DNA of 40,872 nt from Nitrospirota bacterium (GTDB taxonomy: Bacteria; Nitrospirota; Thermodesulfovibrionia; UBA6902; JAJYJJ01), in contig JAJYJJ010000019.1 in assembly GCA_021789595.1 (NCBI GenBank), forward strand, positions 1 to 40,872, in the 5' to 3' direction. Positions 32,130 to 40,872 of this stretch are shown piece after piece. The translations under genes were made by a program, and so were the position numbers. Every line of letters begins with the position of its first letter. Position 1 is the stretch's first letter. The notes under the pieces were generated by a model. It saw only the letters and a list, made by a program, of their open reading frames with translations, was not told the DNA's origin and ran no database searches.

Positions 32130-32567
32130 CTAAATCACCTCAGCGGTTCCGCCAGCCTTGGCAATCTTTTCCTTTGCAGCGGCGCTAAAGGCATGAGCCC
32201 TCATGGTAATCTTTCTCTTTATATCCCCGTCGCCCAGGACTTTAAGGCCATCCTTTATATCTCTTATCAATCCCATTTCAATAAGGGTTTCAGGAGAAAT
32301 AATAGAGGTATCTGCAATCCTTTCGATATCCCTTAGGTTAATGATAGCAAACTCTTTTCTAAAGATATTATTAAATCCCCTCTTTGGCAGCCGCCTCTGA
32401 AGCGGCGTCTGCCCGCCTTCAAAGCCGGGGCATTTGGTGCCGCCAGACCTTGCCTTCTGGCCCTTGTGCCCCTTACATGAGGTCTTGCCATGGCCTGAAC
32501 CCGGCCCTCTTCCAACCCTCTTTACTTTTTTGCTCCCTTTCCCAGGGCTTAACTCGCTTAACCTCAT
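32130..32567 (-). CDS. rplO: ribosomal protein L15
   Basis: The 145-aa protein has the Gly/Lys-rich N-terminus of L15 ([45 protein letters not shown]). It follows rpsE with no base between the genes; rpmD, which usually lies there, is absent. It ends at the secY start. Confidence 0.98.
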   Translation of the reverse strand: MRLSELSPGKGSKKVKRVGRGPGSGHGKTSCKGHKGQKARSGGTKCPGFEGGQTPLQRRLPKRGFNNIFRKEFAIINLRDIERIADTSIISPETLIEMGLIRDIKDGLKVLGDGDIKRKITMRAHAFSAAAKEKIAKAGGTAEVI

Positions 32568-33071
32568 CTATCCTCCAACCTTCTCTGTCTCTATCTTTTT
32601 CCTCATTCTTATAACCTCTTCAGGGTCTTTGAGCTGTCTAAGACCATCAATCGTAGCCCACACTGTATTAAATGGGTTGTGGTTTCCAAGGGATTTTGCC
32701 ACTATGTTGTGCACACCCGCAACCTCCATAACAGCCCTGACCGCACCGCCTGCAATAAGCCCTGTTCCTTCCCTGGCGGGCTTCATTACTACCTTGCCTG
32801 CCCCAAATTCGCCAGTCACCTGATGGGGGATTGTGCTATCCTTTATAGGCACCTTTATCAGACCCTTTCTTGCCTGTTCTACCGCCTTTCTTATGGCCTC
32901 AGGCACTTCTCCTGCCTTTCCCTTTCCTACGCCAACATGGCCATTGCCATCACCAACCACAACAAGCGCACTAAAAGAAAATCGTCTACCACCCTTTACA
33001 ACCTTGGCAACCCTATTTATATAAACTACCTTGTCCTTTAATGCAAGCCCCTCGGGGTCTATCCTGCCCAC
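32568..33071 (-). CDS. rpsE: ribosomal protein S5
   Basis: A 167-aa small-subunit protein for decoding accuracy: [22 protein letters not shown] and [25 protein letters not shown] are diagnostic. GTG 33071 start behind ggaggtaag. Placed between rplR and rplO. Confidence 0.98.
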   Translation of the reverse strand: MGRIDPEGLALKDKVVYINRVAKVVKGGRRFSFSALVVVGDGNGHVGVGKGKAGEVPEAIRKAVEQARKGLIKVPIKDSTIPHQVTGEFGAGKVVMKPAREGTGLIAGGAVRAVMEVAGVHNIVAKSLGNHNPFNTVWATIDGLRQLKDPEEVIRMRKKIETEKVGG

Positions 33072-33127
33072 CTTACCTCCTATTCAAAAAAACTGATTCC
33101 ATAATCTTAAACTTTTGCACTTTAAAT

Positions 33128-33490
33128 CTAAAACTCCAATCCAGCTTCTCTGGCTGCATCAGCCAATGCCTTAATCCTGCCGTGGTATGGATAACCACCT
33201 CTGTCAAAGACAACCTTTGTTATGCCTTTCTGGATTGCCTTTTTTGCAATAAGGGTGCCTACAGCCTTTGATGCTGCTACATTGCCGCCTGTTTTTAATA
33301 AGGCCTTCAACTCCTTATCTACCGTAGAGGCAGAGCAAAGGGTATTGCCTCCTGTATCGTCTATAATCTGGGCATATATATGGTTCAGACTTCTTGAGAC
33401 GCTTAGCCTCGGTCTTGCTACAGTTCCAGATACCCTTTTTCTTATCCTACTATGCCTTCGAGCTCTGGCAAGCTCATTTTCCCTAACCAC
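33128..33490 (-). CDS. rplR: ribosomal protein L18
   Basis: From GTG 33490 the protein has 120 aa ([29 protein letters not shown]...), the normal L18 length; it binds 5S rRNA. An aggaggcatt site supports this start over the upstream extension. A 56-base gap before rpsE shows nothing notable. Confidence 0.97.
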   Translation of the reverse strand: MVRENELARARRHSRIRKRVSGTVARPRLSVSRSLNHIYAQIIDDTGGNTLCSASTVDKELKALLKTGGNVAASKAVGTLIAKKAIQKGITKVVFDRGGYPYHGRIKALADAAREAGLEF

Positions 33491-33538
33491 AATGCCTCCT
33501 CTTATCAAAAATAAGAACAAAAAATTCAGAAACCTTAT

Positions 33539-34084
33539 TTATTTTTTACCTGCCTTACCAACCTTGAGCTTTATCCTCTCGCCTGCGTATCTTATCCCTT
33601 TGCCCTTGTATATGTTTGGCTTCCTTAGTGCCCTTATATCAGCAGCCACCTGTCCGAGGAGCTGTTTATCAATACCTGTAAGTGTTATCTGTGTCTGCTT
33701 CTGATCAACAGATGCCTGAATGCCCTCTGGCAGGGCAAACTCCACAGGATGGGAATATCCGAGTGTAAATATGAGTTTTTTCCCCTGAACCTGTGCCCTA
33801 TAACCAACCCCTGAGATCTCAAGAACCTTATGGTATCCATGGCCAACGCCTGTGACCATATTGGCTATTATGCTCCTGGTAAGCCCATGAAGCGTCCTGT
33901 TCTGCGTTGTATCATCTGGTCTTTCAATCGTAACTGTCTCACCTGTAGTAGAAACCTTCATAGCCTCTGGAAACTGCCATTTCATCTCGCCTTTTGGGCC
34001 CTTTATAGCAATAGTATTATTATCTGTTATATTTACAGAGACCCCCTTTGGAACCCCTATTGGTGCCTTACCTATTCTCGACAT
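33539..34084 (-). CDS. rplF: ribosomal protein L6
   Basis: The 181-aa protein has MSRIGKAPIGVPKGV, LEISGVGYRAQVQGKKL and the C-terminal PNIYKGKGIRYAGE of L6, beside the factor-binding site of the large subunit. It starts 9 bases after rpsH ends. Confidence 0.98.
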   Translation of the reverse strand: MSRIGKAPIGVPKGVSVNITDNNTIAIKGPKGEMKWQFPEAMKVSTTGETVTIERPDDTTQNRTLHGLTRSIIANMVTGVGHGYHKVLEISGVGYRAQVQGKKLIFTLGYSHPVEFALPEGIQASVDQKQTQITLTGIDKQLLGQVAADIRALRKPNIYKGKGIRYAGERIKLKVGKAGKK

Positions 34085-34093
34085 TTGCCCACC

Positions 34094-34495
34094 TCACCAC
34101 ACATAGCAAAGCACCTCTCCGCCAAGGTTTTGTAATCTGCATGCCTTGTCCGTGAGGATACCCTTTGATGTAGAGACAATTGCTATTCCAACGCCTCCCA
34201 TAACCCTCGGCACATCACCTTTGCCAACATAAAACCTTCTTGCGGGTCTACTTACCCTTTTAAGTCCGGATATGACAGCCGTAGCCTTATCGTTTTCTGT
34301 TATGTATTTAAGCGAAAGTCTTATTATCCCCTGCTTCTTATCCTTTAAGACCTTGTAACCCCTTATGAAGCCTTCTTCCTTTAGTATCTTGGCTATTTCC
34401 AGCTTAAGCCGCGAGGCAGGCATATCAACCTTTTCAGCCCTTACCTGGTTTGCATTCCTTATCCTTGTAAGCATATCTGCAATAGGATCAGTCAT
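34094..34495 (-). CDS. rpsH: ribosomal protein S8
   Basis: A 133-aa protein beginning [16 protein letters not shown] and ending in the [26 protein letters not shown] motif. S8 binds 16S rRNA and represses spc operons in E. coli. An aggagatat site precedes the ATG. Confidence 0.98.
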   Translation of the reverse strand: MTDPIADMLTRIRNANQVRAEKVDMPASRLKLEIAKILKEEGFIRGYKVLKDKKQGIIRLSLKYITENDKATAVISGLKRVSRPARRFYVGKGDVPRVMGGVGIAIVSTSKGILTDKACRLQNLGGEVLCYVW

Positions 34496-34504
34496 TATAT
34501 CTCC

Positions 34505-34690
34505 TCACCAGCTCGACTTTGTTACCCCGGGGATCTGCCCCCTGAGGGAAAGATTTCTAAAGCAAATCCTGCACATCTCAAATCTCCGCAGATAACCACG
34601 AGGGCGGCCGCAGATCTTGCATCTATGATACCCCCTCACCTTAAACTTTGGCGGCCTGTTGGCCTTCTCAATAAGACATGTTTTAGCCAT
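34505..34690 (-). CDS. rpsN: ribosomal protein S14, zinc type
   Basis: The 61-aa short S14 keeps the zinc ligands CKIC...CRIC and the [10 protein letters not shown] core. ATG 34690 gives the usual [10 protein letters not shown] start; a longer TTG frame is read through the ribosome site. Zinc-dependent S14 together with zinc L36 and zinc-type L24 shows a C+ set. Confidence 0.97.
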   Translation of the reverse strand: MAKTCLIEKANRPPKFKVRGYHRCKICGRPRGYLRRFEMCRICFRNLSLRGQIPGVTKSSW

Positions 34691-34700
34691 TAACAACTCC

Positions 34701-35237
34701 TTATCTAAAAGGCATCCCTAAATAACCAAGAAGGGACTTGGCCTCTTTGTCTGTCCCTGCCGTTGTAACAAATATTATATCCATGCCATGAACATATTCT
34801 ACCTTGTCATACTCTATCTCTGGAAAGATAAATTGCTCCTTTATACCAAGGGAATAGTTCCCCCTGCCGTCAAATGCCTTTCCTGATACACCCCTGAAGT
34901 CCCTTATCCTCGGCAGTGCAACACTTATAAGCCTGTCAAGGAATTCGTACATTATATCCCCCCTCAAGGTTACCTTGCAGCCTATGGGCATACCTTTTCT
35001 CAGTTTGAATCCAGCAATGGATTTCTTGGCCTTTGTAACTACAGGCATCTGTCCTGTTATCAAACTGAGCTCTTTTACAGCAGCATCCAGGAGCTTTACA
35101 TTTGAGACAGCCTCTCCCATCGCAATATTAACAACAATCCTTTCAAGCCGCGGGACCTGCATAGGGTTTTTATAAGAAAATTCCTTCATCAGGGATGGCA
35201 CTACCTTTTCTCTGTATATCTCCTTAAACCGGGCCAT
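34701..35237 (-). CDS. rplE: ribosomal protein L5
   Basis: 178 aa with [39 protein letters not shown] and [17 protein letters not shown], the standard L5 (5S rRNA binding, contacts P-site tRNA). It begins directly at the rplX stop. Confidence 0.98.
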   Translation of the reverse strand: MARFKEIYREKVVPSLMKEFSYKNPMQVPRLERIVVNIAMGEAVSNVKLLDAAVKELSLITGQMPVVTKAKKSIAGFKLRKGMPIGCKVTLRGDIMYEFLDRLISVALPRIRDFRGVSGKAFDGRGNYSLGIKEQFIFPEIEYDKVEYVHGMDIIFVTTAGTDKEAKSLLGYLGMPFR

Positions 35238-35558
35238 CTACTCGTCAATAACCTCCTTACACTTTTTACAAACCCTGACCTTCTTACCATCTCCAAGAAA
35301 GGCATGGGCAATCCTTGTAGGCTCATTACATTTAGGGCATACAAGCATCACATTTGACCTGTGAATCGGCGCCTCTTTCTCAATAATACCGCCCTGTGTA
35401 TATGTCTTGTTTGGTTTCATATGCCTTTTAACTATATTAAGCTTTTCTATGAGCACCGCATCCTTTGAGGGATGCACGGCGAAGACCCTGCCGGTCTTAC
35501 CCTTTTCCTTGCCAGTTATAACCTTTACCATATCATTTTTCTTTATGCTTAACGCCAT
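35238..35558 (-). CDS. rplX: ribosomal protein L24
   Basis: 106 aa with the KOW motif ([19 protein letters not shown]) and a C-terminal CPKC...CKKC zinc-ribbon pattern. L24 starts large-subunit assembly. Located between rplN and rplE. Confidence 0.98.
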   Translation of the reverse strand: MALSIKKNDMVKVITGKEKGKTGRVFAVHPSKDAVLIEKLNIVKRHMKPNKTYTQGGIIEKEAPIHRSNVMLVCPKCNEPTRIAHAFLGDGKKVRVCKKCKEVIDE

Positions 35559-35568
35559 ACTGCCCCCC

Positions 35569-35937
35569 TTAAATAACCTCCGGTGCCAAGGAAATAATCT
35601 TCATGAATTCCTTCCACCTGAGTTCCCTTGCGACAGGTCCGAATATCCTTGTGCCTATTGGCTCTTTCTGTGCATTTATAAGTACAACCGCATTTTGATC
35701 AAACCTTATGTATGAGCCGTCCTCTCTCCTCATCTCCTTCTTTGTCCTTACAACCACTGCCTTCTGAACAGAGCCTTTTTTTACATTGCTGTTCGCAATG
35801 GCCTCCCTTACGCTAACGACAACAATATCGCCAAGATAGGCGTATCTCCTATGAGAACTGCCAGAGACCTGTATACACTGCACCTTCTTGGCCCCTGAAT
35901 TATCTGCAACCTCCAAGATGCTCCTCAGTTGGATCAT
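35569..35937 (-). CDS. rplN: ribosomal protein L14
   Basis: The 122-aa protein [24 protein letters not shown]...FGPVARELR is L14 at full length. It begins in an ATGA overlap with rpsQ. Confidence 0.98.
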   Translation of the reverse strand: MIQLRSILEVADNSGAKKVQCIQVSGSSHRRYAYLGDIVVVSVREAIANSNVKKGSVQKAVVVRTKKEMRREDGSYIRFDQNAVVLINAQKEPIGTRIFGPVARELRWKEFMKIISLAPEVI

Positions 35938-36200
35938 TCCCCTATCCTCTCAGCAGGTGAAGCGCTCTGTATTACATCAACAACAGCCCATCTTTTTTCC
36001 TTGCTTAGAGGCCTTGTCTCAACAATAGAGACAGTGTCGCCGATCTTGGCCTTATTGGTCTCGTCATGGGCCTTGAATTTGGTTATCTTCTTTATGGTCT
36101 TCTTGTACCGCTGATCCTGAACAAGCCTTTTGACAGCAACAACTACGGTCTTGTCCATCCTGTCGCTTATAACCTTCCCTGTGTATATCTTTTTAGGCAT
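35934..36200 (-). CDS. rpsQ: ribosomal protein S17
   Basis: 88 aa with the OB fold of S17 ([38 protein letters not shown]). The start overlaps rpmC by 8 bases and its end overlaps rplN (ATGA). Confidence 0.97.
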   Translation of the reverse strand: MPKKIYTGKVISDRMDKTVVVAVKRLVQDQRYKKTIKKITKFKAHDETNKAKIGDTVSIVETRPLSKEKRWAVVDVIQSASPAERIGE

Positions 36201-36384
36201 TTTCCTTTTCCCTGATAACGGTCTTTATCCGTGCGATGTCCTTTCTTACAAAATATATCCTTTTGGGATTTTCTATCTCGCCGGTGGCCTTCTGAAACCT
36301 GAGATTAAAGAGCTCTTTCTTCATCTCAAGTTCCTTAAGCCTCAGTTCATCAATAGTAAGCGCCCTTAACTCAGAGGGTTTCAT
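36193..36384 (-). CDS. rpmC: ribosomal protein L29
   Basis: A 63-aa two-helix protein, [26 protein letters not shown], typical of L29 at the tunnel exit. It starts in an ATGA overlap with rplP. Confidence 0.97.
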   Translation of the reverse strand: MKPSELRALTIDELRLKELEMKKELFNLRFQKATGEIENPKRIYFVRKDIARIKTVIREKENA

Positions 36385-36803
36385 ATAGCCACTTCCCCTC
36401 CCCTCTTGACAAACTTCGTTGCTATTGGGAGCTTATGGGCAGCAAGCCGAAAGGCCTCTTTTGCAACATCCTCCGTAATACCTGACATCTCGTAAATCAT
36501 CCTGCCTGGCTTAACAACAGCAACCCAGTATTCAGGCGCACCCTTACCTTTTCCCATCCTTGTCTCGGCAGGCTTTTTTGTTATAGGTTTGTCAGGGAAT
36601 ATCCTTATCCACACCTTACAGCCCCTTTTGACATATCGGGTTATAGCAATCCTTGCAGCCTCTATCTGGCGACTTGAGATCCAGCCAGGTTCCAATGCCT
36701 TAAGACCGTACTCGCCAAAGGAGATATCCGAACCTCTATACGCCTTTCCTGTCATCCTTCCCTTCTGCATCTTTCTGTATTTGACTTTTTTAGGCATTAA
36801 CAT
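36381..36803 (-). CDS. rplP: ribosomal protein L16
   Basis: 140 aa starting [19 protein letters not shown] with [21 protein letters not shown] and the [20 protein letters not shown] motif. L16 helps position tRNA at the A site. A gggg site lies before the ATG. Confidence 0.98.
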   Translation of the reverse strand: MLMPKKVKYRKMQKGRMTGKAYRGSDISFGEYGLKALEPGWISSRQIEAARIAITRYVKRGCKVWIRIFPDKPITKKPAETRMGKGKGAPEYWVAVVKPGRMIYEMSGITEDVAKEAFRLAAHKLPIATKFVKRGGEVAI

Positions 36804-36814
36804 AGATATTTCCC

Positions 36815-37468
36815 CTAAGCGGTTGCTTCCCTTGGATTTGCTTCTGGTAGGATTTCACCCTTATAAATCCAGACCTTGATACCTATAGCACCGTAGGTTG
36901 TCCTTGCCTCGGAAAAACCATAATCTATATCTGCCCTGAAGGTATGCAGAGGCACCTGCCCTTCACGGTACCATTCACTCCTTGCAATCTCGGCTCCAGC
37001 AAGCCGACCAGCACAGGCAACCTTAATCCCCTTCGCACCAAAGCGGCGGGCAGAGGAAACTGCCTTCTTCATTGCCCTCCTGAAGGCAACCCTTTTTTCC
37101 AATTGAAGGGCAATATTCTCTGCAACAAGCTGGGCATCCAGTTCAGGCTTTCTGACCTCTTTAATATCAACTGTAATCTGTTTGGATGTAACATCCTCAA
37201 TATCCTTCTTTAATTTATCAACCTCTGCGCCCCTTTTACCTATTATGATCCCCGGCCTGGCAGTATGGATTATCACCCTGAGTTTTTGCACTGTCCTTTC
37301 CAGTTCAACCTTAGGAACACCTGCATGGAAAAGCTTCCCCTTTATCATCTTCCTTATCTTCAGATCCTCATGGAGGTAATTGGCATAATCCTTAGTGGCA
37401 AACCACCTCGAGTCCCATGTCTTTATGATCCCCAATCTATTCCCTGTCGGATGAGTCTTCTGCCCCAA
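36815..37468 (-). CDS. rpsC: ribosomal protein S3
   Basis: 217 aa with [14 protein letters not shown], the KH domain ([21 protein letters not shown]) and GLAG-like [17 protein letters not shown]3 lines the mRNA entry tunnel. Start TTG 37468 follows aaggaggaatt. Confidence 0.98.
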   Translation of the reverse strand: MGQKTHPTGNRLGIIKTWDSRWFATKDYANYLHEDLKIRKMIKGKLFHAGVPKVELERTVQKLRVIIHTARPGIIIGKRGAEVDKLKKDIEDVTSKQITVDIKEVRKPELDAQLVAENIALQLEKRVAFRRAMKKAVSSARRFGAKGIKVACAGRLAGAEIARSEWYREGQVPLHTFRADIDYGFSEARTTYGAIGIKVWIYKGEILPEANPREATA

Positions 37469-37477
37469 AATTCCTCC

Positions 37478-37810
37478 TTATTCCTCTGAAAGTATCAGGG
37501 TTATATGGCTTGTCCTCTTCTTTATTATATTAGCCCTGCCCATCGCCCTCGGCATAACCCTCTTCATGGATGGACCCTGATCTACAACTGCAGTTTTTAT
37601 CTTCATCGTCTCAGGGTCTGTAACCTTTTTCTGCTCGGCATTCGCCATGGCAGATTTAAGGAGCTTCGCCAGGGTTTTTGCAGAGCGATACGGCATAAAC
37701 TTAAGAGCAACCATTGCCTCTCCTGCCCTCTTACCCTTTATAATGTCTGTAACCCTTCGCACCTTTCTCGGTGCAAGCCTTGCATATCTTAATACAGCCT
37801 TTGATTCCAT
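37478..37810 (-). CDS. rplV: ribosomal protein L22
   Basis: 110 aa, AVLRYARLAPRKVRRVTDIIKGK...RAMGRANIIKKRTSHITLILSE. Its beta hairpin lines the exit tunnel. Placed between rpsS and rpsC, 3 bases after rpsS. Confidence 0.98.
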   Translation of the reverse strand: MESKAVLRYARLAPRKVRRVTDIIKGKRAGEAMVALKFMPYRSAKTLAKLLKSAMANAEQKKVTDPETMKIKTAVVDQGPSMKRVMPRAMGRANIIKKRTSHITLILSEE

Positions 37811-37813
37811 ATC

Positions 37814-38098
37814 TTAGCCTTTTGCCGCGGTAGTTTTTTCAGAGCCAGAATGGCTTCTAAATGTTCTCGTAGGCGAGAACTCGCCGAGTTTATGCCCGAC
37901 CATATTCTCTGTGATATAGACAGGGATGAACTTCCGTCCATTATGAACAGCAATTGTAAGCCCTATAAAATCAGGTGTAATGGTAGAGCGTCTTGACCAG
38001 GTCTTTATCATCTTCTTGTCGCCTGATTCATTCATGGCATTTATCTTTTTTATAAGCTTCTCATCAACAAACGGACCTTTCTTAAGAGACCTTGGCAA
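37814..38098 (-). CDS. rpsS: ribosomal protein S19
   Basis: 94 aa, [18 protein letters not shown]...[23 protein letters not shown]. Start is TTG 38098, one base after the rplB stop. Confidence 0.98.
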   Translation of the reverse strand: MPRSLKKGPFVDEKLIKKINAMNESGDKKMIKTWSRRSTITPDFIGLTIAVHNGRKFIPVYITENMVGHKLGEFSPTRTFRSHSGSEKTTAAKG

Positions 38099-38099
38099 G

Positions 38100-38918
38100 C
38101 TACTTCCTCCTCTTCACAATAAATTTGTCTGTTCTCTTGTTCTTCCTTGTTTTGACGCCTTCAGGTTTCCCCCATGGAGAACATGCAGGTCTTCCACCAG
38201 AAGAACGGCCTTCTCCGCCACCAAGTGGATGGTCTATAGGGTTCATGGCAACACCCCTTACCTTTGGTCTCTTACCAAGCCATCGGTTTCTTCCTGCCTT
38301 TCCAATAGAGATGTTTTCATGTTCTGTATTGCTTACCTGCCCTATAGTCGCCATACAATTCGATGGGATAAGTCTTACCTCGCCGGATGGCAATTTCACC
38401 TGACAATATTTCTCTTCCTTTGCCACAAGTTGTGCATAACCGCCAGCACCCCTTGCAAGCCTTCCACCCTGGCCAGGCCTCATCTCTATGTTATGAAGCT
38501 GTGTGCCAAGGGGTATATCCTTTAAAGCAAGGGCATTGCCTGTCTTTATATCAGCATCCGCACCGGATTTAACAGCATCTCCAACCTTAAGTCCCTGCGG
38601 GGCAAGGATGTACCTCTTTTCGCCATCAACATACTTTAAAAGGGCAATCCTCGCATACCTGTTTGGATCATACTCTATGGACTCAACCACCGCCGGGATG
38701 CCAGCCTTATCCCTTTTAAAATCTATTATCCTATACATCCTCTTGTTGCCCCCGCCCTTCTGCCAGACGGTTACACGGCCATAACAGTTTCTTCCGCCTG
38801 TTTTATTTAAAGGGACAACAAGCGGGCAGTATGGTTTCTCTCTTGTTATCTCAGCGAAATCTGAGACAGACTTGAATCTCACTCCAGGGGATGTCGGTTT
38901 AAAGCTTTTTATACCCAT
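38100..38918 (-). CDS. rplB: ribosomal protein L2
   Basis: 272 aa with [30 protein letters not shown] and the catalytic-centre loop with its His ([18 protein letters not shown]). L2 is needed for peptidyl transfer and subunit joining. It shares a base with the rplW stop (TAATG). Confidence 0.99.
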   Translation of the reverse strand: MGIKSFKPTSPGVRFKSVSDFAEITREKPYCPLVVPLNKTGGRNCYGRVTVWQKGGGNKRMYRIIDFKRDKAGIPAVVESIEYDPNRYARIALLKYVDGEKRYILAPQGLKVGDAVKSGADADIKTGNALALKDIPLGTQLHNIEMRPGQGGRLARGAGGYAQLVAKEEKYCQVKLPSGEVRLIPSNCMATIGQVSNTEHENISIGKAGRNRWLGKRPKVRGVAMNPIDHPLGGGEGRSSGGRPACSPWGKPEGVKTRKNKRTDKFIVKRRK

Positions 38919-39208
38919 TATACACCTTCGATAAAGTCTAATTTCTGATCAGGCATCAGCGTAACTATGGCCTTTTTCCAGTTAGATCTTCTTCCTTCGT
39001 GTTTACCAAGTCTCTTCAGTTTACCGCTATAATTTATAGTAGCAACCTTTTCCACCTTAACCTTGAACAACTCCTCCACTGCCTTTTTTATCTCTATCTT
39101 ATTAGCATCTCTCCTGACCTTAAAAAGCACCTTGTTTTCAGCTTCTTTCATCTTATGACCTTTTTCAGTAAGGAGAGGTCTTATGATTATATCCTGAGGA
39201 CTTATCAT
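38918..39208 (-). CDS. rplW: ribosomal protein L23
   Basis: 96 aa, [24 protein letters not shown]...[19 protein letters not shown], the exit-site docking protein for SRP and trigger factor. TAATG overlap with rplD. Confidence 0.98.
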   Translation of the reverse strand: MISPQDIIIRPLLTEKGHKMKEAENKVLFKVRRDANKIEIKKAVEELFKVKVEKVATINYSGKLKRLGKHEGRRSNWKKAIVTLMPDQKLDFIEGV

Positions 39209-39831
39209 TATAGATAAACCTCCTTCATTTTTTCAACTGCCTTTGTTGTAACTATAAGTCTGCCGGAGGCAAGTACATCATAGGCATTTAATTGTCCAAC
39301 CCTTGCAACCTTTAGTCTTGGAATATTTCTTGATGCCAGCTCTACCTTATCATCCTTTTCTGGAATAACTAAAAGAACCTTGCCCTCAGTCGCAACCTTA
39401 TTTATTATAGAATTCATAGCCTTTGTCTTAGGCTCTATCAGATCTATATCGTCTATCACTATCAACTCGCCATCCTTCAGCTTTGCCGAAAGCGCTGAAT
39501 TAAGGGCAAACCACTTTACCTTTTTGGGAAGCTTATAATAATAGTCCCTCGGCTGCGGTCCAAAGATAGCCCCCCCACCCCTCCACAAAGGAGAGCGAAT
39601 ACTTCCAGCCCTTGCCCTGCCAGTACCTTTCTGCTTCCATGGTTTCTTCCCGCCACCTCTGACAAGCCCCTTTGTCTTTGTAGCAGCAGTGCCCTGTCTC
39701 TGATTGGCAAGATAGTTTACAGCCACCTGGTGCAGTATATCCTTCCTTACCTCCACAGAGAATATCTCATCAGGCAGAACTATCCTGCCTGTAACAGTGC
39801 TTTCCTTGTTTATAACCTCTATCTCCGGCAC
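39208..39831 (-). CDS. rplD: ribosomal protein L4
   Basis: 207 aa. The tunnel-lining loop RGGGKKPWKQKGTGRARAGS is present. GTG start shares a base with the rplC stop. In E. coli L4 represses the S10 operon; no such leader can be seen because the operon start is outside. Confidence 0.98.
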   Translation of the reverse strand: MPEIEVINKESTVTGRIVLPDEIFSVEVRKDILHQVAVNYLANQRQGTAATKTKGLVRGGGKKPWKQKGTGRARAGSIRSPLWRGGGAIFGPQPRDYYYKLPKKVKWFALNSALSAKLKDGELIVIDDIDLIEPKTKAMNSIINKVATEGKVLLVIPEKDDKVELASRNIPRLKVARVGQLNAYDVLASGRLIVTTKAVEKMKEVYL

Positions 39832-40445
39832 TATCCTTCCTTCCTTATAACCAGATATGTTCCCCTTGTCCCAGGTACAGCGCCCATGACAAGAAGAAGG
39901 TTCTGCTCTTTTTTTATGTCAACCACCTTTAGGTTTTTTATCGTAACATTCTCCGAGCCCATGTGCCCTGGCAGACCCTTGTTCTTCCAAACCCTTGATG
40001 GGAAAGAACTGCTGCCGATAGAGCCGGGTGCCCTGTTGAACATCGAGCCGTGCGAGCCAGGGCCGCCTTTATAATTATGCCTCTTCATCACACCCTGAAA
40101 ACCCTTGCCCTTTGATATGCCTGAGACAGAAACCCTGTCTCCTTTATTAAAGATGTCAACAGTCAGGGTATCACCTGCCTTAAGTCCATCAACCTTTAAC
40201 TCCCTGATAAACCTCTGTGGTTCTACCCCTGTCTTCTTGAAATGACTGAGCATGGCCTTAGGGACATTCTTTTGCTTTCTTATCTCATCAAAACCGAGCT
40301 GGACAGCCTCATAGCCATCCCTCTCATTGGTTTTTACCTGTATAGCCTTGCACGGCCCTGCCTCTATTACTGTTACTGGTATAGAGCGGCCGTCATCGGT
40401 AAAGATCTGCGTCGTACCTATCTTTTTCCCCAAAAGCCCTATCAT
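39831..40445 (-). CDS. rplC: ribosomal protein L3
   Basis: 204 aa beginning [15 protein letters not shown] with [21 protein letters not shown], standard L3. ATGA overlap with rpsJ. Confidence 0.98.
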   Translation of the reverse strand: MIGLLGKKIGTTQIFTDDGRSIPVTVIEAGPCKAIQVKTNERDGYEAVQLGFDEIRKQKNVPKAMLSHFKKTGVEPQRFIRELKVDGLKAGDTLTVDIFNKGDRVSVSGISKGKGFQGVMKRHNYKGGPGSHGSMFNRAPGSIGSSSFPSRVWKNKGLPGHMGSENVTIKNLKVVDIKKEQNLLLVMGAVPGTRGTYLVIRKEG

Positions 40446-40747
40446 AGCTTTATCTCCACATCAACACCTGCAGCTATGTCCAGTTTCATGAGGGCTTCTA
40501 CTGTTTGCGGTGTTGCATCAAAGATATCAATCAGCCTCTTGTGTGTCCTTATCTCAAACTGCTCCCTTGATTTCTTATCCACATGCGGAGAACGAAGAAC
40601 AGTTATCTTATTAATCCTTGTTGGTAGAGGTATAGGGCCTGACAATCTTGCCCCTGTCCTCTGGACCGTATCCACTATCTCCTTTACCGACTGGTCAAGA
40701 ACCTTGTGGTCGTATGCCTTAAGTTTTATTCTTATCTTTTGACTCAC
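40442..40747 (-). CDS. rpsJ: ribosomal protein S10
   Basis: 101 aa, [30 protein letters not shown]...[13 protein letters not shown], also the NusB partner NusE. GTG start overlaps the tuf stop (GTGA), so it is coupled to EF-Tu. Confidence 0.98.
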   Translation of the reverse strand: MSQKIRIKLKAYDHKVLDQSVKEIVDTVQRTGARLSGPIPLPTRINKITVLRSPHVDKKSREQFEIRTHKRLIDIFDATPQTVEALMKLDIAAGVDVEIKL

Positions 40748-40872
40748 TCTATAATCTCCGTAACAACGCCTGCACCCACTGTCCTTCCGCCTTCCCTTAT
40801 TGCAAACCTTAATTCCTTCTCCATCGCTATCGGCGTTATCAGCTCCCCTACTACATTTACATTGTCACCAGG
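40744..40872 (-). CDS. tuf: elongation factor Tu, C-terminal part (gene runs off the window)
   Basis: Only the last 42 codons are inside: [20 protein letters not shown], then [20 protein letters not shown] and stop. This is the conserved C-terminus of EF-Tu domain 3. tuf directly before rpsJ fits the str-S10 arrangement. Confidence 0.97.
   Translation of the reverse strand, partial: PGDNVNVVGELITPIAMEKELRFAIREGGRTVGAGVVTEIIE

Noticed and set aside
38387-38784. Plus-strand frames across the ribosomal operon
   Set aside because: All are antisense shadows of ribosomal protein genes and lack ribosome sites.

Overview
The window looks like chromosome from an anaerobic, diderm, menaquinone-using bacterium of moderate GC, most likely a Nitrospirota (Thermodesulfovibrionia-like) or sulfate-reducer-like lineage. 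This is an inference from the gene set: class III ribonucleotide reductase, oxygen-independent corrin genes (cbi names), futalosine hydrolase, a Tat-exported split-Soret-type cytochrome, an outer-membrane beta-barrel, and many GTG/TTG starts. No 16S rRNA or other decisive marker is present.

Bases 1-8429 (+ strand) form a phosphate-starvation island. It has a PsiE-like membrane protein with a tiny membrane partner, an unknown 55-aa protein, a CBS-domain histidine kinase, a receiver-only response regulator, six small Cys-rich proteins of one family (811-3966), then pstS-pstC-pstA-pstB-phoU. Four promoter regions (psiE-like, the 663 gene, the 3152 gene, pstS) each carry 7-mers repeated every 11 bp, like PhoB boxes, ending 9-10 bp before a -10 hexamer. 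The unfamiliar Cys-rich/kinase genes therefore look like Pho-regulon members.

Bases 8460-10603 hold futalosine hydrolase (mqnB, -) and a split-Soret-like cytochrome (+) with its own promoter and terminator.

Bases 10681-22828 (+) are a corrinoid/cobalt locus under two cobalamin riboswitches. The first controls a glutamine-amidotransferase-like orphan, cbiA, and a cbiX-cbiC fusion. The second controls an outer-membrane barrel, cbiM, cbiN-like, a small coiled-coil protein, nrdD, nrdG, cbiQ, cbiO and cbiD. A B12-independent class III ribonucleotide reductase is thus embedded between the two halves of a B12-controlled cobalt importer. This locus is full of short palindromic and tandem repeats that lie in frame inside coding sequences and in the variable stem of both riboswitches.

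Bases 22918-25564 (+) encode a PhoU-like helical protein, a PflX-type radical SAM protein and an MscS channel. Converging on them from the right (- strand, 40872 to 25578) is one long S10-spc-alpha ribosomal operon: tuf (partial), rpsJ, rplCDWB, rpsS, rplV, rpsC, rplP, rpmC, rpsQ, rplNXE, rpsNH, rplFR, rpsE, rplO, secY, map, infA, rpmJ, rpsM, rpsK, rpsD, rpoA, rplQ. A 31-aa membrane peptide coupled to rplQ and a deoxyhypusine-synthase-like protein follow. rpmD (L30) and adk are missing from their usual places. No tRNA, rRNA, CRISPR array or transposase was seen.
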